A DNA stretch of 31,891 nt from UBA1672 sp964352375 (GTDB lineage Bacteria; Pseudomonadota; Alphaproteobacteria; Micavibrionales; Micavibrionaceae): the NCBI GenBank assembly GCA_964352375.1, contig CAYGSA010000013.1, forward strand, positions 1 to 31,891, given 5' to 3'. The notes under the pieces were generated by a model. The model was given only the letters and a program-made list of their open reading frames with translations. It ran no database searches and had not been told where the DNA came from. Positions 24,491 to 31,891 of the stretch are shown in pieces. Numbering within the stretch: position 1 is the first letter of the stretch; every line of letters starts with the position of its first letter. Position numbers and translations under genes: made by a program.

Positions 24491-26290
24491 CTATTCTCCG
24501 GCCACTGCTTGATGTTTTGCGTAAGCGGCGTCGGTAATATGCATCTCTGCGGTTTTGCGGCCTTGCCATTCATTGATTTGCAAGCGTCCAAGGACATGCA
24601 TTTGTTTTGCCTCTGCCGTGAGGAGCGCATCCCCCAGCGGCGTATCAACCGATTTAAACGCCATAGCCTTAAATCGTGGGCCGCCTTCCCAGTTTGAAAT
24701 CATAACCCTGATATGTGACCCTCCCAAAATATCGGCCTTATGGATGCGCACATTTTCGAGCATAAAGGTTGGTTCGGGATGATCTTGGCCGAAAGGGCCG
24801 ATGATGTTTTGTAGAGTTTCGACGAGGTCAACCGTGACCCCGCCCGCTGTGAGGACGCCATCAATTTGCGTCTCTACCATTGTTTCCTGCCCGTTCATTT
24901 GTTTTTCAACGTGATTGATCAAGAATTCCCTTAATTCCTCAACCTTTTCGGGTGCAACCGTAAAGCCGCCAGCCATAGCGTGGCCACCACCCTTTTCTAT
25001 GATGCCAGAGATGCGGGCATCAATGAAGGCCTGTGCGATGTGAACGCCCGCAACGGATCTTCCAGAGCCGCGCCCCTCTTTTTTGCCAGAGAGGTCGTGT
25101 GCGTATGTCACGACGCAAGCTGGTTTGCCGAAGCGCTCTTTTAGGCGCCCTGCGACAAGGCCGCTGAGGCCGGGGTGCCAGTCTTCGTGACCAACAAGAA
25201 TCAGAGCATCGTTTTCCATGGTGCCATCCTCGACCATTTTGATGGCATGTTGCTCCATGTCTTGCTGGATGGCTTTGCGCTTATCGTTACAATCGTTCAG
25301 CGTCCATGCGATGTTTATGGCCTCTTCGGGGTCTTGGGTGCAGAGGAGCTTTGCGCCGAGGTCTGCTTGGTGGACGCGACTGCCTGCGTTAATGCGTGGT
25401 CCGAGGGCGTATCCGCAATTGCCTGTATCAAGGGGCGGGTTTATGCCTGCAACCTGCATCAGAGCGTTCATTCCGATGTTTTGTGTTGGCATGCCTAGCC
25501 CTAAGCGAACGAACAAACGGTTGGCGGACGTTAAGGGAACCATGTCACAAACCGTGCCCAGTGCGATAATATCGAGTAAGTTTATGAGCTTTGGTTCGGC
25601 TCTATTTTCAAAGAACCCGCGATCGCGCAGGCGGTTATTGACCGCGACGCAAGCAAGGAACGTCACCCCCACCGCAGCGAGCATATCAAGGCCAGATGAG
25701 TCATCCTGGCGTTTCGGGTTAATGACGTGCCAACATTTAGGAAGGCGCTCCTCTGCCTCGTGATGATCAAGGATGATGATTTGCAGGCCCATTTCTGTGC
25801 CTGCCTTGACGATATCAAACGCGGTGGTGCCGCAATCGAGCATGAACAGAATATCTGCCCCCTGCTTTTTCAGCTGTTTCAGCGCCTCAATGTTGGGGCC
25901 GTAGCCCTCTGATAGACGATCAGGGATATAGATTGGTGCGTCTGTGCCTAAGCCTTTTAGAAATCTGTGCAGCGTGGCGGAGCTGGTTGCACCATCAACG
26001 TCAAAGTCACCGAATATGGCGAATTTCTTGCCCTGCTCTATGGCGATGGCGACGTCCTCGGCCATATCCCCCATTCCCTTGAGGGAGAATGGATCCGGGA
26101 AATCGTTTTTGAGGGTTGGATTGAGGAACGCGCCAACCTCTTCGTACGGGATGCCCGCCTGTGCGACTAAACGTGCGGCGATCTCGGGGATGTCGTGTTT
26201 ACGGGCGATGCGCTCTACGTCATCAAGTGATGCGTCTGCTATAACCCAGCGCGCCTTGTTTAAGGATTGGTCGGTGATTACTTTGGTCAT
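24491..26290 (-). CDS. recJ: Single-strand-specific 5'-3' exonuclease RecJ
   Basis: A 599-residue DHH-family exonuclease acting in RecF-pathway recombination and mismatch repair. Metal-binding motifs are present: FGDFDVDGATS (about 93-103), the Asp in FMLDCGTT (near 152), DHHEAEERLP (175-184) and the GTVCDMVPL segment. The DHHA1 substrate-binding domain shows GRGSGRSVAGVHI and GGHAMAGGFTV, and the C-terminal OB-like domain ends normally. Length and motif set are those of a complete enzyme. Upstream on the same strand are two orphan genes and then glpX and hom; a short inverted repeat ACGCG-ATT-CGCGT (26302-26314) lies just before the start. Confidence 0.96.
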   Translation of the reverse strand: MTKVITDQSLNKARWVIADASLDDVERIARKHDIPEIAARLVAQAGIPYEEVGAFLNPTLKNDFPDPFSLKGMGDMAEDVAIAIEQGKKFAIFGDFDVDGATSSATLHRFLKGLGTDAPIYIPDRLSEGYGPNIEALKQLKKQGADILFMLDCGTTAFDIVKAGTEMGLQIIILDHHEAEERLPKCWHVINPKRQDDSSGLDMLAAVGVTFLACVAVNNRLRDRGFFENRAEPKLINLLDIIALGTVCDMVPLTSANRLFVRLGLGMPTQNIGMNALMQVAGINPPLDTGNCGYALGPRINAGSRVHQADLGAKLLCTQDPEEAINIAWTLNDCNDKRKAIQQDMEQHAIKMVEDGTMENDALILVGHEDWHPGLSGLVAGRLKERFGKPACVVTYAHDLSGKKEGRGSGRSVAGVHIAQAFIDARISGIIEKGGGHAMAGGFTVAPEKVEELREFLINHVEKQMNGQETMVETQIDGVLTAGGVTVDLVETLQNIIGPFGQDHPEPTFMLENVRIHKADILGGSHIRVMISNWEGGPRFKAMAFKSVDTPLGDALLTAEAKQMHVLGRLQINEWQGRKTAEMHITDAAYAKHQAVAGE

Positions 26291-26340
26291 GCGTTAAGAA
26301 TACGCGATTCGCGTGAGTGATGCACTTTATTGATTAGAAA

Positions 26341-27780
26341 TTAGCTGCGCATCCCCATAACGACCTGCTGGTCTGTGACTTGTTCAGGATCGTTGGGCGC
26401 GTTGTTTGCATTTGCGACAACTTGTCCTTTACTCATTGGTGTTCCCGATGGAACATTTGTACCGTCTGGCGTTGTTACGCCTGCAAAGGCGTTTGAGTCA
26501 TTAGACATTGAGAACGGTTTTCCCGTTATGGCAGATACAAACTGTTCTATCATTTGAAGAAAATCACCCGATTGAAAGGCTCTTGAAAATGATTCATCAT
26601 TGAACAGCCCCATCAACCTGGTCATTTTTTCTGATGAGTCGTTTGCGCCCTGCTCTTGCGCTGTTAATGCTGCTTGCTGGACGACGTTTGGTTGCGTTGA
26701 TAATTTTTCAGACAGTTGCGCTACAGTCAGGTTTGCGTATTCGGCCTCTTGCCCTTGAGTTTTCAAAAATGCAACTGTCGCCTTGACATCTCCGTCAAAG
26801 CGAGAATCTGTTAACGCTAAGGCATCTTTCGCCATAGCCTGCCCTTCCGCGGGCGTGACGCCAATCATATTCGCTATGCCTTCGGGAACACCATTTTGCG
26901 CGTAACCCTCCAGCCGTGCGCGGGTGATCATGCCAGCGGGGACACTGCCCAAGCTCTGTGAGATTTGGGCTACGGTCATGCCTTGCGTGCCTGGTTCGGA
27001 ATTTGTATTTCCTATAACGGGCGCGCCCTGGACGACCTCTTGCTGCGCGGGCGCTTCATCTGTTAGAGTTGAATTTCCAGTCATTATGCCTCCAAGGGCT
27101 GGATTATCAGCGTGACTATTGAGTTCGGATATGGCTTTATTTACATCTCCGCCATGCTCTGAGGCTGCGATATCTAATATTCCTTGTGCTGCCTGCTTTG
27201 ATTGCGCCGCGTCCATGCCCATGTCCGTGAAGGCCGTCTTCAAAGCGTTTGAGTCTGCGGCAGTCCCTTCTGCAATCTCTTTCAACATTGTTTCTGCCGT
27301 GATGTTTCCACCAGAGGTTAATGCAATAAGTTTTGTCGTAGCCTCAAGCTTTGCAACGTTTTCATAGGATACGGTTGTGGTGGTGTTTTCAGAGCTCGTT
27401 TGAGGTTCAGGTTCGGGTTCAGGCGTGACCGCAGGCTCCAATGTCTCTGTTGTGATTTCAGGTTGCCCTGCTGCTGGCGCGGGCTGTTGTTGAACGGCTG
27501 GTTGAAGCGAGGCGCCATTTGTTGATATTAATTCATTAATTGTGCCATGAACATTTCCATCATTCAAATTATAGGCCCTGTCTAGTAAGCCTTGAGACGC
27601 ATCTGCAATTTCCTGATCTGACTTTCCGGGAAATAAACCACGAATTTGATCATCTGTGATCGGTGATTTATTGATGTGTCTATCACGTACAATATCCGCT
27701 GCGCGCTCCAGAACATCTCTTCTGGCCTTATCCTCCAGCGCAGATAGTGCTTGTGCTAGTTCTTGAGATGTTACCGCCAT
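26341..27780 (-). CDS. Modular Ala/Gln-rich orphan protein with four related helical repeats
   Basis: I do not recognise a family. The 479-residue product has no signal peptide, membrane segment or cysteine. Four related modules of about 70-85 residues can be read: 3-84, 138-220, 268-339 and a partial one at 351-418. Modules 3 and 4 open with MTVAQISQSL and LTVAQLSEKL; modules 1-3 close with DGNVHGTINEL (74-84), GGDVNKAISEL (210-220) and DGDVKATVAFL (329-339). A Pro/Glu-rich disordered linker (about 91-130, with PEPEPEP) separates modules 1 and 2, and the last 50 residues are low-complexity and polar. GGAG precedes the ATG at good spacing. It is third after hom and glpX in a same-strand series, 17 nt behind the 100-residue gene. 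It may be a scaffold or surface protein; unproven. Confidence 0.85.
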   Translation of the reverse strand: MAVTSQELAQALSALEDKARRDVLERAADIVRDRHINKSPITDDQIRGLFPGKSDQEIADASQGLLDRAYNLNDGNVHGTINELISTNGASLQPAVQQQPAPAAGQPEITTETLEPAVTPEPEPEPQTSSENTTTTVSYENVAKLEATTKLIALTSGGNITAETMLKEIAEGTAADSNALKTAFTDMGMDAAQSKQAAQGILDIAASEHGGDVNKAISELNSHADNPALGGIMTGNSTLTDEAPAQQEVVQGAPVIGNTNSEPGTQGMTVAQISQSLGSVPAGMITRARLEGYAQNGVPEGIANMIGVTPAEGQAMAKDALALTDSRFDGDVKATVAFLKTQGQEAEYANLTVAQLSEKLSTQPNVVQQAALTAQEQGANDSSEKMTRLMGLFNDESFSRAFQSGDFLQMIEQFVSAITGKPFSMSNDSNAFAGVTTPDGTNVPSGTPMSKGQVVANANNAPNDPEQVTDQQVVMGMRS

Positions 27781-27797
27781 ATTCTTACTCCGCTTTC

Positions 27798-28100
27798 TTA
27801 TTCAACCAAACGAATGAAATCTATTTTTATCATTTCTTCGCATATTTTTTGTTCATTTACAGTGATTATAGCAAGTTCTTTGGATTTTTGAAAGAAAGAA
27901 TGAAAAGGTTCGTGAATTTTCATGCCGAGTTCTTGGGTTGCGCCCTCGTCGGTTATGAACTGCAGGGTCTGGTTTTGCTCGTCATATTGCACCCATTCAT
28001 AGGTATATTTGAGCTTTCCTTTGTACAAAAGCATCGCCGCGCCGCTTTCATTCATTGTCAGTTGCACGGCGGTTTCTTCGGTTAAAGGGGCGAGAATCAT
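27798..28100 (-). CDS. Small orphan protein downstream of glpX
   Basis: A 100-residue cytosolic protein (no signal peptide or membrane segment) with a beta-rich first half (LTMNESGAAMLLYKGKLKYT, VQYDEQNQTLQFIT) and an alpha-helical second half. The single cysteine is in EQKICEEM. The ATG is 4 nt after the glpX stop, so translation is probably coupled, and it is followed after 17 nt by the four-module orphan. No family is recognised; the operon position is the only clue. Confidence 0.75.
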   Translation of the reverse strand: MILAPLTEETAVQLTMNESGAAMLLYKGKLKYTYEWVQYDEQNQTLQFITDEGATQELGMKIHEPFHSFFQKSKELAIITVNEQKICEEMIKIDFIRLVE

Positions 28101-28104
28101 GTTT

Positions 28105-29121
28105 TTAGATTGATTTCACCCACGTTTTACGGCGTAGGTTGTGTGTTGCTTCAATGCGGCGGACGGTTCCTGATTTAGAGCGCATGACGATTGTGGATGT
28201 TTTTGCGCCGCCCGGATAGCGTCTTACGCCGCGGAGCATTGTGCCATCTGTTACGCCAGTTGCAGCAAACATAACGTTATCGCCCTTTGCGAGATCATCT
28301 GTTGTGTAGATTTTGTTCAAGTCAGTAATGCCCCAGCGATCAGCGCGGGCGCGTTCATCATCGTTGCGGAATGTGAGGCGACCGAGCATTGATCCACCAA
28401 TACACTGAAGCGCGGCGGCAGCGAGTACGCCCTCTGGCGCTCCGCCTGAACCAACATAAAGGTCAATGCCTGTGTCTGGGTCTGTGGTTGCGATCACGGC
28501 ACTGACATCTCCGTCTCCTATGAGTGTGATACGTGCGCCTGATGCGCGGACGTCATTGATGAGCTGTTCGTGACGCGGACGGTCTAGGATACAGACCATA
28601 AGCTCGTCGATGTTTCCGCCCTTTTCTTTTGCGACTTTGGCCAGCACATCTGCGATTGGTGCGTCGAGGTCAAGAACGTTCGGGTTTACGCCCGGACCAA
28701 CCGCGATTTTATCCATGTAGACATCCGGTGCGTTTAGGAAGCCGCCTTTGTCTGTCATTGCGATTACGGCGAGTGCGTTTGATCCGCCGGCGGCGGTGAT
28801 GTCTGTTCCTTCAAGTGGGTCGAGAGCGATGTCGATTTCGGGGCCTTTGCCGTCGCCGACTTCTTCACCGATATAGAGCATGGGCGCTTCGTCACGTTCG
28901 CCTTCACCAATGACCACGCGGCCTTTGATGTGGAGGGTATTGAGTGCGGAGCGCATGGCGTCTACGGCGACCTGATCGGCGGCAACTTTATCGCCTCGAC
29001 CAACGAGTTTTGATGCAGCGAGCGCTGCAGCTTCACTGACGCGCGCGAGTTCCATTGCAAGGTTTCTGTCCATTAGATTGTTTTCTTCGGTCATATTTTC
29101 TTCTGCTTTTTGTGTTTGCAT
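28105..29121 (-). CDS. glpX: Class II fructose-1,6-bisphosphatase
   Basis: The ATG at 29121 is preferred because AGGAG lies 8 nt upstream; the frame extends into hom without such support. The 338-residue GlpX hydrolyses fructose-1,6-bisphosphate in gluconeogenesis. The family core is intact: RNLAMELARVSEAAALAASK, GEGERDEAPMLYIGEEVG, the metal-binding DPLEGTDITAAGGSNALAV, GDGDVSAVI and the GSGGAPEGVLAAAALQ loop. It starts 11 nt after hom, and a 100-residue orphan follows after 4 nt. The hom-glpX pair is a recurrent arrangement in alphaproteobacteria. Confidence 0.96.
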   Translation of the reverse strand: MQTQKAEENMTEENNLMDRNLAMELARVSEAAALAASKLVGRGDKVAADQVAVDAMRSALNTLHIKGRVVIGEGERDEAPMLYIGEEVGDGKGPEIDIALDPLEGTDITAAGGSNALAVIAMTDKGGFLNAPDVYMDKIAVGPGVNPNVLDLDAPIADVLAKVAKEKGGNIDELMVCILDRPRHEQLINDVRASGARITLIGDGDVSAVIATTDPDTGIDLYVGSGGAPEGVLAAAALQCIGGSMLGRLTFRNDDERARADRWGITDLNKIYTTDDLAKGDNVMFAATGVTDGTMLRGVRRYPGGAKTSTIVMRSKSGTVRRIEATHNLRRKTWVKSI

Positions 29122-29132
29122 TGTTAATTCTC

Positions 29133-30425
29133 CTATAATTCCTCTATCCGCATGACGCACGGTGCTTCGGTGCATGATGCAAGATTTTCAATTTGTTTTG
29201 CGGCAATATCCATCGCGCTTTGTTTTGTTTCGTGGGTTGTTATCACGATTGGCACAGGTTGCCCCGGGTCACGTGCGCGTTGTACCATGCCTTCTATGGA
29301 AATGCCAAGCTCTTTCAGGATTGCGGTGATTTCTGCGACTACGCCTGGCTGATCCAGAACACTGAGGCGGATGTAATAGCGCGCTGTTGTTTGGCCCAGA
29401 TCAATCCACTCGGCTTGCTTGAGTTTCGCGACGGGAATGCCGAATGTGGGCACCTTGAATCCGCGTGCAAGGTCGATGATGTCTGACATGACTGAGGATG
29501 CTGTTGGCCCCTCGCCAGCGCCTTTTCCTGTGAGCAGAGGCGTTTCTACGAAGTCGCCCTCGACGTAAACCGCGTTATATACGTCTTCGATGATGCCCAT
29601 GGGTGAGCCGATAGGGACGAGACATGGTTCGAGGATTTGCATGATTTGGCCGTTTACATCACGGGCGATGCCCAGAAGTTTGATGCGATAGCCAAATTCA
29701 GTGGCGTAATTGATGTCTGTTGTGTTGATATGGCGAATGCCTGTTATTTTGAGGGCGTCGAAATCTGGCTTTGTGCCAAATGCGATAGCTGTAAGCAGGC
29801 AGAGCTTGTGGGCGGCGTCGATACCGTCTACGTCAAATGCGGGGTCGGCTTCGGCGTACCCTTGCTCTTGTGCTTCCGTCAGAATGTCTTCGAAGTCGCG
29901 GCCTGTTTCACGCATCATGGTCAGGATGTAGTTACATGTTCCGTTTAGAATTCCATAGACAGCCGAGAATTTGTTTGCTGCAAAACCTTCGCGCATCGCT
30001 TTGATGATCGGTATGCCGCCTGCTACGGCGGCTTCATATGCGAGTGACGCGTTTTTGCCTTCGGCTTTGAGCGCGAGATCGTACCCGTGGTGCGCCAAAA
30101 GTGCCTTGTTCGCGGTAACAACACTTATCCCTTTGTCGAGTGCAGCATTGACGAGGTCAGCGGCGTCCCCTTCTGCCCCACCAATCATTTCGACGATGGC
30201 ATCAAGGCCTTCAACATTGGCCATGTCGGGCGCGTGATCTATCCAATTGTATGCAGAAACATCAACACCGCGATCTTTATTTTTGCTGCGGGCGGAGACA
30301 CAGGCAATTTCAATGGGACGACCAGAACGCGCGGTAATCAGGGCTTCGTTTTTTTGCAACGCTTTAATAACGCCGACACCGACTGTTCCTAATCCGGCAA
30401 TCCCAATACGAAATGGTGCGCTCAT
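29133..30425 (-). CDS. hom: Homoserine dehydrogenase
   Basis: A 430-residue NAD(P)-dependent enzyme reducing aspartate semialdehyde to homoserine for threonine and methionine. The Rossmann motif GIAGLGTVGVGVI (8-20) is followed by VVTANKALLAHHG and the family signature YAEADPAFDVDGIDAAHKLC. A C-terminal ACT domain (about 348-425; YIRLSVLDQPGVVAEITAIL) suggests allosteric control, by family analogy through threonine. AAGGGG precedes the ATG. It is the first gene of the minus-strand series hom-glpX-orphan-orphan-recJ-MerC-like and is divergent from phaC across about 90 bp. Confidence 0.97.
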   Translation of the reverse strand: MSAPFRIGIAGLGTVGVGVIKALQKNEALITARSGRPIEIACVSARSKNKDRGVDVSAYNWIDHAPDMANVEGLDAIVEMIGGAEGDAADLVNAALDKGISVVTANKALLAHHGYDLALKAEGKNASLAYEAAVAGGIPIIKAMREGFAANKFSAVYGILNGTCNYILTMMRETGRDFEDILTEAQEQGYAEADPAFDVDGIDAAHKLCLLTAIAFGTKPDFDALKITGIRHINTTDINYATEFGYRIKLLGIARDVNGQIMQILEPCLVPIGSPMGIIEDVYNAVYVEGDFVETPLLTGKGAGEGPTASSVMSDIIDLARGFKVPTFGIPVAKLKQAEWIDLGQTTARYYIRLSVLDQPGVVAEITAILKELGISIEGMVQRARDPGQPVPIVITTHETKQSAMDIAAKQIENLASCTEAPCVMRIEEL

Positions 30426-30516
30426 TGGTTCAAACCCCTTTCAAGCTAGGTCAAATAATGATAAAGGTCATAGCTGTATTTTATCTCTCATGCAAGCCCC
30501 AGACTGTTTTAGACCT

Positions 30517-31891
30517 ATGACCCAAACGCAAAAGAATCCTATGCAAGACAACGATTTCACATTGCCTGACCCTATTGCTCTTAGCCATGCTTTGATGGCA
30601 GCGTACCAAAAGGCGCAGCCTCTCTTTCAGAAATCTTTGGAACGTCTGGATTTGGGCGAGACCAATTTTGACCCCATGAATATCCGTGACAGTTATCTGG
30701 ATTATTTGGATAAAATCGCCCAGAATCCAGAGCAATTCATGGAAATTCAAGTCAGTTTTGCGCAAGACTGGATAGACCTATGGCAAAATAGCATAAACAG
30801 CTTTATGGGGGAGCCAGCGAATGCGATGCCCGCAAGCGATGATCGAAGGTTTAAAGGGGATGCGTGGAACAGCAGTGCGCTGTTTAGCTTTATCAAAAAC
30901 TCCTACCTTTTGACATGCCGTCAATTGGAGGCCAGTATTGTTGATGTTGATGGGTTAACTGAGAAGCAAAAGGAAAAATTGCGGTTTCAGACGAAATTAT
31001 TTACCGATGCGATGTCGCCGACGAATTTTGCGATGACGAACCCTGAGGTGATTGAGGAGACATTGAACTCTGGTGGAGAAAACCTTGTAAAGGGGTTTGA
31101 AAACCTGGTAAAAGACCTTGAGCGTGGATCTGGAAGTTTGAATATTTCGACCACGAATTATGATGCGTTTAAGCTTGGCGAGAATATCGCGGTGACGCCC
31201 GGTAAGGTTGTTTATCAAAATGACCTTTTGCAGCTCATTCAATATGAACCGCAAACAAAAGACGTTCATAAAACGCCGCTTTTGATTATTCCGCCATGGA
31301 TTAACAAATATTACATTCTGGATTTGCGCGCTGAAAAATCTTACGTTGAATGGACGGTGCAGCAAGGCCATACTGTTTTTGTTGTTTCTTGGGTGAACCC
31401 TGATAAAAAGCTGTCTCAGAAGAGCTTTGAAGATTATGTGAATGAGGGTGTCTTGGATGCTCTTACGCAAATTGAATCGATCACCGGTGAAACGCAGACC
31501 AATGTTGTTGGGTATTGCCTTGGCGGAACGCTGCTGGCGATTACGTGCGCTTATTTAGCGCAGCATAAACAGGCGGCGCGCATTAAGAGTGCAACATTTT
31601 TGACGACGATGGTCGATTTTGAACATGCAGGGGATATGCATCTTTTCTTGGATGACGAGCAGTTGGATGCGCTGGATGTGATGATGGATAAGGCGGGAGT
31701 CTTGTCGGGGAAGGAGTTGCATAAGACATTTAGCCTGATGCGTTCAAATGATTTGATCTGGTCATTCGTGGTCAATAATTACCTGATGGGTAAAGAGCCG
31801 TTTCCGTTTGATTTGCTCTATTGGAATGATGATTGCACCAATATGCCTGCGGCGATGCATCGCTATTATTTGCGGAATATGTATCGGGATA
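30517..31891 (+). CDS. phaC: Class I poly(3-hydroxyalkanoate) synthase, 3' end outside the window
   Basis: At least 458 codons are present, running off the right edge without a stop. PhaC polymerises hydroxyacyl-CoA into storage polyester at the granule surface. The N-terminal domain has the family wording FTDAMSPTNFAMTNPEV; then PPWINKYYILDL, FVVSWVNPD and the lipase-like box GYCLGGT with nucleophile Cys334 (replacing Ser, as in all PHA synthases), and WNDDCTNMPAAMHRYYLRNMY. The Asp and His of the triad should lie beyond the window. In-frame ATGs at 30490, 30517 and 30541 are possible starts; none has a strong ribosome-binding site, and 30517 is a compromise. Confidence 0.93.
   Translation, partial: MTQTQKNPMQDNDFTLPDPIALSHALMAAYQKAQPLFQKSLERLDLGETNFDPMNIRDSYLDYLDKIAQNPEQFMEIQVSFAQDWIDLWQNSINSFMGEPANAMPASDDRRFKGDAWNSSALFSFIKNSYLLTCRQLEASIVDVDGLTEKQKEKLRFQTKLFTDAMSPTNFAMTNPEVIEETLNSGGENLVKGFENLVKDLERGSGSLNISTTNYDAFKLGENIAVTPGKVVYQNDLLQLIQYEPQTKDVHKTPLLIIPPWINKYYILDLRAEKSYVEWTVQQGHTVFVVSWVNPDKKLSQKSFEDYVNEGVLDALTQIESITGETQTNVVGYCLGGTLLAITCAYLAQHKQAARIKSATFLTTMVDFEHAGDMHLFLDDEQLDALDVMMDKAGVLSGKELHKTFSLMRSNDLIWSFVVNNYLMGKEPFPFDLLYWNDDCTNMPAAMHRYYLRNMYRD

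Noticed and set aside
30997..31470. 157-codon minus-strand frame
   Set aside because: It lies wholly inside phaC, whose plus-strand translation matches PHA synthase throughout; the antisense frame is a shadow.

Overview
The window looks like chromosomal DNA of an alphaproteobacterium of moderate GC. The evidence is a set of family-typical proteins (tig-clpP-lon-hupB on one strand, a hom-glpX...recJ block, alphaproteobacterial-type GlnA, ParE, LptD and a class I PHA synthase) and outer-membrane biogenesis genes that imply a Gram-negative envelope. The order or genus cannot be fixed from sequence reading alone. Most of the window is core housekeeping DNA. Accessory material is limited to an AT-richer stretch at the left end, the tRNA-His flank, and a few orphan proteins.

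Layout. 1-75: tRNA-Val(TAC), lacking its first base at the window edge. 76-2580: an AT-rich stretch with a small, possibly truncated orphan frame (minus strand) and a 588-residue cysteine-free protein built of seven degenerate ~80-87-residue repeats (plus strand). 2581-7756, minus strand: tig, clpP, lon and hupB, the protein quality-control/nucleoid block, with clpX absent from its usual place between clpP and lon. A run of ten Ns interrupts tig and breaks its frame. 7833-9400: tRNA-Leu(TAG), a divergent alpha/beta-hydrolase-like gene, and tRNA-His(GTG) with a tandem partial duplication of its 3' end and trailer. 9579-16319: glnA, a secreted orphan on the opposite strand, then parE coupled to a YdbH-like intermembrane transport protein. 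16323-22641, minus strand: rhlE-type helicase, lptD, an SLC13 permease with RCK_C domains, and a membrane-anchored coiled-coil orphan. 22708-24022, plus strand: gshB overlapping hisI. 24019-30425, minus strand: hom, glpX, two orphan genes, recJ and a small MerC-like membrane protein. 30517-end, plus strand: phaC, cut by the window edge.

Together the recognisable genes cover proteostasis (trigger factor, ClpP, Lon), nitrogen assimilation (GlnA), chromosome decatenation (ParE), envelope construction (LptD, YdbH-like), glutathione, histidine and threonine/methionine-branch synthesis (GshB, HisI, Hom), gluconeogenesis (GlpX), DNA repair (RecJ) and carbon storage (PhaC).

No CRISPR array, insertion sequence, integrase, prophage or obvious defence system was seen. 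The least explained items are the seven-repeat protein at 533-2299, the four-module protein at 26341-27780 that separates glpX from recJ, and the tRNA-His 3' duplication.
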